A stretch of DNA of 64,000 nucleotides, from NCBI RefSeq assembly GCF_900106525.1, contig NZ_FNOG01000010.1, positions 148,133 to 212,132 on the forward strand, read 5' to 3'. The notes below the pieces were generated by a model. The model did no database searches. It was not told the origin of the DNA and was given only the letters and a program-made list of their open reading frames with translations. Origin of the DNA: Lysobacter enzymogenes. Lineage in GTDB: Bacteria; Pseudomonadota; Gammaproteobacteria; Xanthomonadales; Xanthomonadaceae. Position numbers and translations under genes: made by a program. Below are positions 7,359 through 16,358 of the stretch, one piece after another (within the stretch, counting starts at the first letter, position 1; each line of letters begins with the position of its first letter).

Positions 7359-10300
7359 ATGCACAGCCCGACGCCTCAGCCTTCCCGCAGCCTCCTGCGC
7401 CGCCTTCCGGCCTTGCTGGTGGGCCTGGTCGCGGTGTTGAGTTCGGCGCCGTCCGTGTCGGTGGAGATGCCGACGCGGCCTCTGGCGCTGGGCAACGACG
7501 TCTCCAACAACCTGGTGCTGATTCCGTCGGTGGAGTTTCCGACGCTGATCTCGCAGGCTAATTTTGACATGGTCAACGGCGTGGACACGTATCGGCCGGC
7601 GCGCGCGTATGTCGGCTACTTCGACTCGGACAAATGCTACGAGTACATCTACGATGCGCAAGAAAGGAATCGCCATTTCAATCCTGTCGGCGTAGCGAGC
7701 AGCCACGCCTGCGTCGGCGCGAGCAAGCAATGGAGCGGCAATTTCCTCAACTGGGCGACCACCCAGACCATCGACCCCTTTCGCAAGGCCCTGACCGGCG
7801 GCTATCGGGTCAAGGACGACGAAACCAGTACCTGGGTCGAAAAGGCAGTCAACGACGCCCACGGCAATATCGCCTATTTCTCGAACAAGTTGCTGGCGAG
7901 CGGGCAGAGTCAGCAGGCCGCCCCCATTCAAAGCAGCTTTCCCATGCGCATGCGGGTTTACAGCTTGCGTGCGCAGATGTACTTCACCAACGATACCGGT
8001 GGCGGAGACGCTCGAGTTACGAACGCTACGAGCGTTGTTGCCTACAATCCAGCGGTCCACGGGGCTTTGACCGGAAAAAACGACGACCCCAGCGGCAGCA
8101 CCGATACCAGGGTGTTCGCCATCAGCATCCGCGTTGCGGTATGCGTCAATGCGGGGGTGGTGAAGCCCGAATCGAACTGCGTCAAGTACGGCAACAGCTG
8201 GAAGCCGGAAGGGCTCATCCAGAAGTATCAAGACAAGCTGCGGTACAGCATTTTCGGTTACTTGAACGATTCGGCGGAGAGTCGGGACGGCGGGGTGCTG
8301 CGCGCCAGGCAGAAGTACGTCGGGCCCTACAGCTACGATCCGATCGATGGAAAAGTCACGAACCCGCTGGCGGAGTGGAGTGCGACCACAGGCATCCAGG
8401 CCGTGAATCCCGATTCGACGGATGCCTCGGCGACTAACACTCGCGTCGGTTCAAGCGTCGTGACCAACAGCGGCGTCATCAATTACCTGAACAAGTTCGG
8501 CCAGACTACCAGCGCGGCATCCAAGGGGCTGGATAACGTCAGCGAGCTCTATTACGCAGCGGTTCGCTACTTCAAGAATCAGGACAACGTTCTCGCGTAC
8601 AGCAACATCACGGGCAATGCGGAAACGCAGACCGACAAATTCCCGGTCATCACCGATTGGGTCAATCCGGTGCAGTACTCGTGTCAGCGCAACGTCGCTG
8701 TCGGGATCGGCGATACCTATACCCATCGGGATCGAAATCTTCCCGGATCGACGTTGCGTGGCGGCGAGCCCGATATGCCAGCGAGGGTCTCGGCCGACAC
8801 CACGATCAACGTCGAGACGGCGCTGGGCAAGGTGCTCGCACTGGAGGGCATCACCAGTCCGACCGCCAATCAGTACTTCAACAATTCGGATCAGTTTAAT
8901 TCAGGATTCATCGCGGGCCTCGCCTACGATTCGCATACCAAGGATATGCAGCCCAACATGGCCGGAATGCAGACGCTGTCGACCTACTGGGTCGACGTGC
9001 TTCCTTTCCGCGTCGTGCGCCCGCCGAACCAGAACCAGTATTATCTCGCGGCCAAGTACGGCGGATTCGACGTTCCCGCGGGCTTCGAACCGTACCAGCG
9101 CACGGCGGCGCTGCCCGATGCATGGTGGACCGACGGCGACCTGATCGGACTGGCCGACGCCGCAAACAGCAAGCGGCCGCGCAACTTCTTCGTCGCGTAT
9201 CAGGCTGAGCAAATGGTGCAGGGCCTGACCCGCGCGTTCGAAAGCGCCGTGGCCGACCGCCGCGGCGCGTCTTCGGCCGTCGGCGTCAACGGCGCTTCGG
9301 TGCAGGAAGGCGCGGCGATCTACGCGCCGACTTACTTCACCGACTGGCGCGGCGAACTCACGGCCTACCGGTTGGACCCGATCACGCGCGTGTTCCTGCC
9401 CCTGTGGACCGCGAGCGACAAGATACCTGCTCCGGCGCAGCGCAAGATCTACGCCAACAGCGGCAGCTATCGCGAATTCAAGTGGAGCGGTTTGGACGCC
9501 GGCGACCAGTCGAATCTGACCAGCGTGAGCTTCACCAACGCCGGCGGCGAAGACGTGGTCAACTACCTGCGCGGAGAGCGCAGCAAGGAGTCGTCCAACG
9601 GCGGCCCGTTCCGCAACCGCAAGAACACGCTCGGCGACCTGATCAACTCCACGCCGATGTTCGTCGGCCGTCCCAGCGCGACGTTCTACGCCAACGCGAC
9701 CTTCGCCGGCGGCGGCGAGACCTATCGCGATTTCGCCAACGCCAACGCGGCGCGCAAGAACGTCGTGTACGTCGGCGCCAACGACGGCATGCTGCACGGA
9801 TTCGACGCCGCAACCGGCGTGGAAACGTATGCCTTCGTGCCGCAGGCCGTGCTTAAGCGCAGCGGCATGGACGGCCTTGCAGGTTACGCCTCGCCGAATT
9901 ACCAGCATCGCTTCTTCGTCGACGGCGAACTCACCGTCGCCGACGTCTATACCCAGGGCGCGTGGAAAACGGTGCTGATCGGCACGCTGGGGCGCGGCGG
10001 CAAGGGCGTGTTCGCGCTCGATATCACCGACCCGGACAACGTGAAGTTCCTGTGGGAACTTAGCGATTCGCAGATCCCCGAGCTCGGCAACAACCTGGGC
10101 AAGCCGTGGGTGGCGCAGACCGCCAGCGGCGTGTGGAAGGTCTTCCTCGGCAATGGCCCGAACAGCAGCGGCGCCCGCGCGCAGTTGCTGGTGCTCGACG
10201 TCGCCACCGGCGCGGCCACCAGCGTGGATACGGGCGAGGGCAGCGACAACGGTTTGTCGGCAGCGCGGGTCTGGGACGCCGACAACAACGGCTTCGTCGA

Positions 10301-11138
10301 TACGGCCTATGCCGGCGACTTGAAGGGCAATCTGTGGAAGTTCTCCGGTTTCGGCGCGGGCGGGACGCCCAATGCGACGCGCCTGTTCCAGGCCGAAGCC
10401 GACGGCAGGGGCCAGCCGATCACCGCCATGCCCTTGGTCGGCCGCAAGCCCGATTCGCTCGAGACCTGGGTGTTCTTCGGCACCGGTTCGTTCTTGAGCA
10501 ATACCGATCCGGGCAACAAGGCCGTGCAGTCCTGGTACGGCATCGTCGATACCGGCAGTGCGGTCGCGAGCAGCGACCTGAAGACGCGCAGCATCGAGTT
10601 CGAAGGCAAGCTGACCCGGGCCGACGGCAAGAGCGTCGATGTACGGGTGGTCTCGGCGGCTGAGGACGGCGATATGCAGGGCAAGAACGGGTGGCGCTTG
10701 GATCTGGTCTCGCCGGGGCCGATCGCGCGCGGCGAGCGCATGGTGGTGCCGAACCTGTTCGACGGTAATCGTCTGCTGGGCATCACCCGTATTCCCAACG
10801 TAAGCGATCCCTGCAACCCGGGAGGCGACGGTTTCATCATGGAAATCGACCCGTTCACCGGCGCGCGCACGGCGGGCGACGTGTTCGACGCGGACGGCAA
10901 CGGGCGCATCGACGGCGGCGATCGGATCGCGCCCGGCACGGGAGGGGGGGGCAAGCCGCCTGTGTCCGGCGTCGGCACCGACGGCAACTCGCCGAACGGG
11001 GGCGTGGTGATTCCGGGCAACAACGGCAACGTCCTGCCGATCCAGAACGATTCGGGCGGTTTGGAGAAGCCGGAGAGCGCGGCGTTCGGGTTGGGCGCCA
11101 AGCGCATCTCCTGGCGCGAGGTGCGGCGCGATGGCTGA
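7359..11138 (+). CDS. pilY1: Type IV pilus tip-associated protein PilY1 (cluster 1; no MIDAS, calcium loop kept)
   Basis: A 1259-residue secreted protein. ATG 7359 has AGGAG at -9 and gives a signal peptide (about residues 1-39). The upstream ATG at 7281 only lengthens the leader. Where many PilY1 proteins carry a VWA domain MIDAS (DxSxS), this one reads NNLVLIPSVEFPTL, so the metal site is absent. The C-terminal propeller is complete: VVYVGANDGMLHGFD, FVDGELTVADV and VWDADNNGFVDTAYAGDL, the calcium loop D973-D981. A second EF-hand/dockerin-like loop (DADGNGRID, 1177-1185) lies near a Gly-rich tail. PilY1 caps the pilus, regulates retraction and acts as an adhesin. The N-terminal half is clearly less GC-rich than the rest. 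Confidence 0.93.
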   Translation: MHSPTPQPSRSLLRRLPALLVGLVAVLSSAPSVSVEMPTRPLALGNDVSNNLVLIPSVEFPTLISQANFDMVNGVDTYRPARAYVGYFDSDKCYEYIYDAQERNRHFNPVGVASSHACVGASKQWSGNFLNWATTQTIDPFRKALTGGYRVKDDETSTWVEKAVNDAHGNIAYFSNKLLASGQSQQAAPIQSSFPMRMRVYSLRAQMYFTNDTGGGDARVTNATSVVAYNPAVHGALTGKNDDPSGSTDTRVFAISIRVAVCVNAGVVKPESNCVKYGNSWKPEGLIQKYQDKLRYSIFGYLNDSAESRDGGVLRARQKYVGPYSYDPIDGKVTNPLAEWSATTGIQAVNPDSTDASATNTRVGSSVVTNSGVINYLNKFGQTTSAASKGLDNVSELYYAAVRYFKNQDNVLAYSNITGNAETQTDKFPVITDWVNPVQYSCQRNVAVGIGDTYTHRDRNLPGSTLRGGEPDMPARVSADTTINVETALGKVLALEGITSPTANQYFNNSDQFNSGFIAGLAYDSHTKDMQPNMAGMQTLSTYWVDVLPFRVVRPPNQNQYYLAAKYGGFDVPAGFEPYQRTAALPDAWWTDGDLIGLADAANSKRPRNFFVAYQAEQMVQGLTRAFESAVADRRGASSAVGVNGASVQEGAAIYAPTYFTDWRGELTAYRLDPITRVFLPLWTASDKIPAPAQRKIYANSGSYREFKWSGLDAGDQSNLTSVSFTNAGGEDVVNYLRGERSKESSNGGPFRNRKNTLGDLINSTPMFVGRPSATFYANATFAGGGETYRDFANANAARKNVVYVGANDGMLHGFDAATGVETYAFVPQAVLKRSGMDGLAGYASPNYQHRFFVDGELTVADVYTQGAWKTVLIGTLGRGGKGVFALDITDPDNVKFLWELSDSQIPELGNNLGKPWVAQTASGVWKVFLGNGPNSSGARAQLLVLDVATGAATSVDTGEGSDNGLSAARVWDADNNGFVDTAYAGDLKGNLWKFSGFGAGGTPNATRLFQAEADGRGQPITAMPLVGRKPDSLETWVFFGTGSFLSNTDPGNKAVQSWYGIVDTGSAVASSDLKTRSIEFEGKLTRADGKSVDVRVVSAAEDGDMQGKNGWRLDLVSPGPIARGERMVVPNLFDGNRLLGITRIPNVSDPCNPGGDGFIMEIDPFTGARTAGDVFDADGNGRIDGGDRIAPGTGGGGKPPVSGVGTDGNSPNGGVVIPGNNGNVLPIQNDSGGLEKPESAAFGLGAKRISWREVRRDG

Positions 11139-11187
11139 GGCAGGCCGATCGCGACGCGGGCAGTGGTCATTCTTGAGGGGGCGGAGC

Positions 11188-11595
11188 GTGTCCAGACGCA
11201 GCAACGGGGGATTCACCCTGATCGAACTGATGATCGTGGTGGCGATCGTGGCCATCCTGGCCTCCATCGCCTACGCGGCCTACACCAGCCAGATAGTGAA
11301 GACGCGGCGCGCGGCCGCCACTGCCTGTCTGATGGGGCACGTGCAGTACATGGAGCGCTACTACACGACCCGCTTCACCTACGTCGGGGCCGCGGTGCCG
11401 GCGACGGGATGCGTGACCGAGTTGAGCGACTTCTACACCTTCGCGGGCGATTCGTTCACGGCGCAGTCGTATCGGTTGACGGCCGCACCGAAGGGCGCCC
11501 AGGCCACGGCGGACGGCAAGTGCATGACGCTCTCGATCAACGAGAAAGGCGTCAAGGGTCGCAGCGGCAGCGCGAACGTGCTGGATTGCTGGTGA
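11188..11595 (+). CDS. pilE: PilE-type minor pilin (cluster 1)
   Basis: A 135-residue pilin from GTG 11188, which gives a normal eight-residue leader (VSRRSNGG) before FTLIELMIVVAIVAILASIAY, with Glu at +5. GAGGGGGCGGAG lies just upstream. An in-frame ATG at 11131 overlaps the pilY1 stop but would give an unusually long 27-residue leader. The family block ACLMGHVQYMERYYTT and the Cys pair near C-terminal CMTLSINEKGVK and LDCW are typical of PilE in the pilVWXY1E operon. It acts as a minor pilin of the priming complex rather than the main fibre subunit; a major pilA is not in this window. Confidence 0.9.
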   Translation: MSRRSNGGFTLIELMIVVAIVAILASIAYAAYTSQIVKTRRAAATACLMGHVQYMERYYTTRFTYVGAAVPATGCVTELSDFYTFAGDSFTAQSYRLTAAPKGAQATADGKCMTLSINEKGVKGRSGSANVLDCW

Positions 11596-11784
11596 GGCTC
11601 GCGCCGCCGGTGTTCTGCGACTGGAGTGCCGCGGCTGTCGCGCGGCGCACCCGTTCCTAGGAAAAGCCCGACGACGCAGCGGGATTGAGGCCGATAGCCT
11701 GCGGCATTGCCCGGGCGGATCATCGCAACTGCCGCAGCGCCGGCATCCGTCGATACCTCAATTCAAGGAAGAGGAAGCGTCATC

Positions 11785-12288
11785 ATGAAAGGATTCGCAA
11801 CCGCACTGTGTTTTGTCCTGGCTTCGCTGAGCCTTCCGTTGTCCGCCGCCTCCGCGGCCGTAGCCGCGACGCCGGCGGCGACGGCGAGTTATGTCGAGCT
11901 AGGCGATTATCTGCGCGGCGAGGCCGAAATCGAGGCCTGGTACGAAGCGTTGTATCGCTTGCGCGACAATTTCGACCAGATTTGCGGGGACACGTTCTGC
12001 GAAGGCGACTACAGCAACATCCAGGCGCTGAGGCTGCGTTGCTCGGTCGACAGCGCCAGCGGCCTGGTCGGTCGCTGCCTGTGGTCGTTCGCAGCGAGCA
12101 ACGAGGAGATCGATCCCGCCACCGGTGCGATCCGGGTCGATGCGAAAGTCTGGAAATGCCGGCTGCCGCTGGTGCGCGGCACCTCGGCGCAGGCGTTGCT
12201 GGCGGCGTGGGCCGGGGAACGGCCGTTGTATGCCGCGCTGCCCGGTACGACCAAGTCGGCTTACGAGGGCTTGAGCGACTGCCTCTGA
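11785..12288 (+). CDS. Secreted cysteine-rich protein of unknown function
   Basis: I do not recognise this 167-residue protein. It has a signal peptide (MKGFATALCFVLASLSLPLS..., cleavage likely near residue 22-35 after an Ala-rich stretch) and six Cys in the mature part (67, 72, 86, 98, 125, 166), enough for three disulfides. A ribosome site AAGGAAGAGGA precedes ATG 11785. The pattern FCEGDY...RCSV...GRCLW...WKCRLPL suggests a small beta-rich periplasmic domain. It is 189 bp after pilE on the same strand, so it may be a late member of the pilus operon or independent. Nothing similar follows the second pilE. Confidence 0.7.
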   Translation: MKGFATALCFVLASLSLPLSAASAAVAATPAATASYVELGDYLRGEAEIEAWYEALYRLRDNFDQICGDTFCEGDYSNIQALRLRCSVDSASGLVGRCLWSFAASNEEIDPATGAIRVDAKVWKCRLPLVRGTSAQALLAAWAGERPLYAALPGTTKSAYEGLSDCL

Positions 12289-12341
12289 GGGCGCGGCCGC
12301 GAGATTGGTCGTTTGCGGCGTCGACGCGATAGACAGAGGCT

Positions 12342-12360
12342 GCGGCCTGCAGAAGGCCGC
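12342..12360 (+). terminator. Weak terminator-like hairpin between convergent genes
   Basis: A 7-bp stem (GCGGCCT/AGGCCGC) with a GCAGA loop lies between the secreted cysteine-rich gene and the convergent ybeY. It is followed by GCCTTCTTC rather than a clean T-run, so termination is only suggested. Confidence 0.35.
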
Positions 12361-12416
12361 GCCTTCTTCGGTCTTCGATCGGCGTACCAACAAGCGGCGA
12401 TCGAACGCCTTCGCGC

Positions 12417-12899
12417 TCAGTCTTCGAGGTAGGGATCGTCCACGCCCAGCGTCGCCAGGATCTCGCGCTCCAACTGCTCCATGCACTCGGCCTCGCGCTC
12501 GTCCTCGTGATCCCAGCCGAGCAGGTGCAGCACGCCGTGCACGGTGAGGTGGGCGTAGTGGTCGTTCAGCGCCTTCTTCTGCTCGCGCGCCTCGCGCGCG
12601 ACCACCGGGGCGCAGATGACCAGGTCGCCGAGCAGCGGCAGCTTGACGCCTTTGGGCAGGCCCTCGGGCATCTCGGCCGGGAAGCTCAGCACGTTGGTGG
12701 CGTAGTCGCGGCCGCGGTAGTGGCGGTTGAGCGAACGCCCTTCCTTGCTGTCGACGATGCGGATGGCGAGGTCGGCTTCGCGGATGCGGCCCTTGAGCGC
12801 GGCGGCGACCCACTTGCGGAAGCTGGTCGCGGCCGGCAGGCCTTTGCGCGGCAGGGCGTAGTTGATGGCGACATCGAGTCGGACGGGGCCTTGGGTCAT
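12417..12899 (-). CDS. ybeY: Endoribonuclease YbeY (16S rRNA maturation)
   Basis: A 160-residue protein with the full YbeY zinc site, HGVLHLLGWDH (H121, H125, H131; HxxxHxxxxxH). The domain also has NVLSFPAEMPEG and LPLLGDLVICAPVV. YbeY is a single-strand endoribonuclease needed for 16S rRNA 3'-end maturation and late ribosome quality control. ATG 12899 fits the family length. The reading frame stays open upstream for about 70 more low-complexity residues, so a longer form cannot be excluded. It lies 223 bp downstream of phoH on the same strand, the classic pairing, but corC, normally next, is displaced by the pilus operon. Confidence 0.93.
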   Translation of the reverse strand: MTQGPVRLDVAINYALPRKGLPAATSFRKWVAAALKGRIREADLAIRIVDSKEGRSLNRHYRGRDYATNVLSFPAEMPEGLPKGVKLPLLGDLVICAPVVAREAREQKKALNDHYAHLTVHGVLHLLGWDHEDEREAECMEQLEREILATLGVDDPYLED

Positions 12900-13122
12900 C
12901 GCGGCGCTCACTGGCAGTTCGGGCGGTTCGCTGTTCGGTGATGCGGGTGGTGCGTCGGCGGTTCGGCGGCCGCGATCGCGGTCGCGGGCCGCTGGTCGCG
13001 TCGCGGCGGACATCGTCGCCGCGGTGCGGGCCGGCGCGGCCGCGGTGGCTGTCGCGCCGATGTCGTTGCCTGCGTCGTCGCCGGTGCGAAGCCGGCGGCG
13101 CGCGGGCATCCGGACCGTCGCC

Positions 13123-14109
13123 TCAGGCGGCCGGTCCGGTCTGCGAGTCCTTCGCGTCGCGTGCGTCGTAGGCGGTGACGATGCGCGCGACCAGGGGATG
13201 GCGGACCACGTCCTTGGCTTCGAAGAAGGTGAAGCTGATGCCGTCGACGTTGCGCAGCACGTCCAGCGCGTCCTTCAGCCCCGACTTGACGTGCTTGGGC
13301 AGGTCGACCTGGGTCAGGTCGCCAGTCACCACCGCGGTGCTGCCGTAGCCGATGCGGGTCAGGAACATCTTCATCTGTTCGATGGTGGTGTTCTGCGCTT
13401 CGTCCAGGATCACGTAGGCGTCGTTGAGGGTGCGGCCGCGCATGTAGGCCAGCGGCGCGATCTCGATGACGTTCTTTTCCAGCAGCTTGACCACCTTCTC
13501 CACGCCGAACATCTCGTACAGCGCGTCGTAGAGCGGGCGCAGGTAAGGGTCGACCTTTTGGGTGAGGTCGCCGGGCAGGAAGCCGAGCTTCTCGCCGGCT
13601 TCCACCGCCGGGCGCACCAGGATCAGCCGCTGCACGCGCGATTCGTTCAGCGCCTCGACCGCGCTGGCCACGGCCAGGAAGGTCTTGCCGGTGCCGGCCG
13701 GGCCGATGCCGAAGTTGATGTCGTGGGTGGCGATGGCGTGCAGGTACTTGGCCTGATTGGCGCCGCGGCCGCGGATGGTGCCGCGCTTGACCCGGATCGC
13801 CACTTCCTGCGGTTCGAAGTCGCGCTGCGCGACCTGCTCGGCGCCGGTTTCGGTCAGGGCCAGGTGAATGGCGTTGTCGTCGAGGGTTTCCTCGCCGGCG
13901 TCCTTCCACAGCCGGCGCAGCAGCTTTTCGGCCTGGCCGACCGCGCCGTCGGGGCCGTCAATGCGGAAGATGTTGCCGCGATTGGCGATTTCCACGCCCA
14001 GGCGCAGTTCGATCATGCGCAGGTGGCCGTCGAACGGGCCGCTGAGGTTGGCCAGACGCTCGCTGTCGGCGGGGTCCAGGGTGAATTCGGAGACGGTGCG
14101 TGCGGGCAT
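13123..14109 (-). CDS. phoH: PhoH-like ATPase (YbeZ type)
   Basis: A 328-residue PhoH-like protein. An N-terminal KH-like region (about 20-100) precedes a P-loop ATPase with Walker A GPAGTGKT (136-143) and Walker B VILDEAQN (DEAQ 236-239). The blocks ILVRPAVEAGEKLGFLPGD and YMRGRTL are family-specific. YbeZ partners YbeY in rRNA processing and has predicted RNA helicase-like activity. The start at 14109 (MPARTVSEFTLDP) matches the family N-terminus. The downstream partner is ybeY; the upstream neighbour is a small membrane protein gene 149 bp away. Confidence 0.93.
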   Translation of the reverse strand: MPARTVSEFTLDPADSERLANLSGPFDGHLRMIELRLGVEIANRGNIFRIDGPDGAVGQAEKLLRRLWKDAGEETLDDNAIHLALTETGAEQVAQRDFEPQEVAIRVKRGTIRGRGANQAKYLHAIATHDINFGIGPAGTGKTFLAVASAVEALNESRVQRLILVRPAVEAGEKLGFLPGDLTQKVDPYLRPLYDALYEMFGVEKVVKLLEKNVIEIAPLAYMRGRTLNDAYVILDEAQNTTIEQMKMFLTRIGYGSTAVVTGDLTQVDLPKHVKSGLKDALDVLRNVDGISFTFFEAKDVVRHPLVARIVTAYDARDAKDSQTGPAA

Positions 14110-14258
14110 GGCGAAAGCGTAGGCGGATCGTGCACGCGATGCGTGCTGGGGTGTCACAGCTTGCGCCTGTCGGCCGGTTTTCGCAAAGCCGCGCGGCCGC
14201 GACGGGCGGGGTATTGCGCGGCGGTGAGAGCGTCGGCGATGCCGGCGGGCGAGCCGGT

Positions 14259-14519
14259 TCAGCGCCGTGCGATGCGCAATGCGCGCCAGATCCGCACCGC
14301 GCCGACCAGCACCAGCAGCGCCGAACCGGCCAGCCACAGCAGGCCGACGGTCTCGGTGTCGAACCCGCCGTGACGGGTCGCACGCATCCAGCCGCGCACC
14401 AGGCCGAGCGCGCCGAGGCCGAGGAACCAGAACCCCAGGGCTTCGCGCGAAATCAGCCGGGACGGCGGGCCGGCCTGCGGCGAGGAGGGCGGGGGCGGTG
14501 GAGCGGGGGACGGCGGCAT
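14259..14519 (-). CDS. Small two-helix membrane protein, unknown
   Basis: An 86-residue protein with a proline-rich N-terminus (residues 1-20) and two hydrophobic segments (ALGFWFLGLGALGLVRGW and LLWLAGSALLVLVGAV), ending in a basic RIWRALRIARR tail. ATG 14519 has AGGAG eight bases upstream, which supports a real gene. No family is recognised. It lies upstream of phoH on the same strand and could share its transcript. Confidence 0.6.
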   Translation of the reverse strand: MPPSPAPPPPPSSPQAGPPSRLISREALGFWFLGLGALGLVRGWMRATRHGGFDTETVGLLWLAGSALLVLVGAVRIWRALRIARR

Positions 14520-14869
14520 GGCGATGCTCCTTCGGCCTCGGGGCGGGACGGCGGCCTGGGCGGCAGCGCCAGGATCGCGAGCCCGCGCGGCGCGGGCAAG
14601 GGGCGGATCGTCGCGGTGGATGCGGGCGGCGGCCTCGGCGCCTGCGCAGGCGACGGTTCCCTGGCCGAACCGTTGCAGCGGGCTCACCAAGTTTCGCCTC
14701 ACGCAGCGCCGCACCACGCAGCGTCGAGCCGCCAAGGCCACGCCCGCTTCCGCGTGCATCCCCGTCCCCCGATCCGCGCCGCTTCGACATTCACACCCGT
14801 CTCCGCACCCGCCCCAAAGCCCCATAACTATCGGCAAACCCGCCACACTCCCGCATACTTCCCGTGCAC

Positions 14870-15955
14870 ATGGACATCAGAACGATGCAGCACAGCCTGC
14901 CGCCCGGATCGGCGGCCCACGCCGCCGGCGAACGCCGCGGCGCCGGCGCCGCGCCCGACCTGGATTGGCGCGTACGCATCGCCGGGCTCGGCCGCTACCT
15001 GCCGCGGCGCTGCGTCGACAGCGCGCAGATCGAAGACCGGGTCGGCCTGCCGCGCGGATGGGCGCTGGAAAACAGCGGCGTCGAATTCCGCCATTGGGCC
15101 GAACCCGAAACCGAGCGCGCCAGCTGGATGGGCGCGCAGGCCGCGTTGCAGGCCTGCGAGCGCGCCGGCATCGAGCCGGGCGCGGTCGATCTGATCGTCA
15201 ACGCCTCCGGTTCGGCCGAGCGCGCCATTCCCGACGGCGGGCCGTTGCTGCAGCGCGAGCTCGGGCTGGGCCGTTCCGGCATCCCCGCGCTGTCGGTGCA
15301 CGCGACCTGCCTGAGCTTCGTCGCCGCGCTGGAACTGGCGGCCGAACGCATCCACCACGGCCGCATCGAGCGTGCGCTGGTGGTCAGCAGCGAAATCGCC
15401 TCGGTCGGCCTGGATTTCGCCAACCCCGAGGTCTGCACGCTGTTCGGCGACGGCGCCGCCGCGGCGGTGCTGGAGCGCGCGCCGCACGACAGCCCCAGCC
15501 GCATCCACCGCATCGCCTGGCGCACCGTGGGCGAGGGCGTGGAGATCACCACCCTGCGCGGCGGCGGCAGTTGGCGGCCGCCGCTGGGGCCGAGCACGGT
15601 GCCGGCCGACGCGCTGTTCTCGATGCAGGGCCAGGCCGCGCTGCGCAGCGGCATCCGCCTGGTGCCGCACGTGATGCGCCGGCTCGGCCTGGACGACATG
15701 GCCGCGCGCGCTGCGCTGCGCTGGGTCGCGCCGCACCAGGCTAGCCGCGCCGCGCTGGAGGTGATCGACCAGATCGGTTTCAGCGGCGCGGCGATGGTGC
15801 GCACCTTGCAACACACCGGCAACTGCATCGCCGCCTCGATCCCGCTGGCGCTGGAGCAAGGCGTGCGCGAGGGCCTGATCCGGCGCGGCGAAACCGGCGT
15901 CCTGCTCGGCACCGGCGCCGGTTTGTCCGGCGTCGGTTTGACGCTGACTTACTGA
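14870..15955 (+). CDS. 3-oxoacyl-ACP synthase III (FabH/thiolase-fold) family enzyme
   Basis: A 361-residue KAS III-like enzyme. The full catalytic triad is visible: Cys147 in SVHATCLSF, His289 in RWVAPHQAS and Asn318 in HTGNCIAASIPLAL. The last motif is the usual KAS III Asn loop. About 35 poorly conserved residues precede the fold (LDWRVRIAGLGRYLP). GTG 14864 and ATG 14885 are other possible starts. KAS III enzymes condense an acyl-CoA with malonyl-ACP or join two acyl groups. This one is not near fab genes; it precedes an SDR dehydratase/epimerase and an MBL-fold hydrolase, so a specialised acyl product is more likely than fatty-acid initiation. The substrate is unknown. Confidence 0.85.
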   Translation: MDIRTMQHSLPPGSAAHAAGERRGAGAAPDLDWRVRIAGLGRYLPRRCVDSAQIEDRVGLPRGWALENSGVEFRHWAEPETERASWMGAQAALQACERAGIEPGAVDLIVNASGSAERAIPDGGPLLQRELGLGRSGIPALSVHATCLSFVAALELAAERIHHGRIERALVVSSEIASVGLDFANPEVCTLFGDGAAAAVLERAPHDSPSRIHRIAWRTVGEGVEITTLRGGGSWRPPLGPSTVPADALFSMQGQAALRSGIRLVPHVMRRLGLDDMAARAALRWVAPHQASRAALEVIDQIGFSGAAMVRTLQHTGNCIAASIPLALEQGVREGLIRRGETGVLLGTGAGLSGVGLTLTY

Positions 15956-16053
15956 ACGTCTGCGCGATGCTGCGAACTTCGTCGGACATCGCAGGATCGG
16001 GGGTTACGACAGAGCCGCGCATCTCGTGCATCGCGGCGATCCGGTCGAAGAGC

Positions 16054-16305
16054 GTCGGGGCTGAAGCCCCTCCCACAGCAGCAGCGAAGATCGCCACAAA
16101 GGCTCCTGTGGGAGGGCCTTCAGGCCCGACGCTTTCCGGCCAGTTTGCGGCGATCGGGCCGAAAAGCATCGAGGTTGAAACTCCTTCCACAGCAGCGGTG
16201 AAGACCGTCACGGAGGCTTCTGTGGGAGGGCCTTCAGGCCCGACGCTTTCCGGCCAGTTTGCGGCGATCGGGCCGAAAAGCATCGGGCCTGAAGCCCCTC
16301 CCACA
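16054..16305. repeat. Tandem REP-C palindrome array, 114-bp period
   Basis: The gap between the ketoacyl synthase and SDR genes (15956-16358, 403 bp) is mostly repeats. A 65-bp block is repeated exactly at 16107-16171 and 16221-16285, with period 114 bp. Each period contains a forward palindrome (GGGCCTTCAGGCCC) and a reverse-oriented one (GGCTGAAGCCCCTCCCACA), with degraded copies at both edges. The frame is open through much of the array but no gene is supported. Confidence 0.85.
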
Positions 16306-16358
16306 AGAGCCTGCGTCGCCGGCCTTATGGGACATCGCAGTCGCACGGAACATCGCCC

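Noticed and set aside
8901-11267. A 788-codon minus-strand frame opposite pilY1
   Set aside because: Shadow of the real propeller coding region; composition is typical of antisense high-GC frames.
12900-13109. 70-residue N-terminal extension of YbeY
   Set aside because: Low-complexity Ala/Arg/Pro text and absent from the family; ATG 12899 gives the usual length. Not fully excluded.
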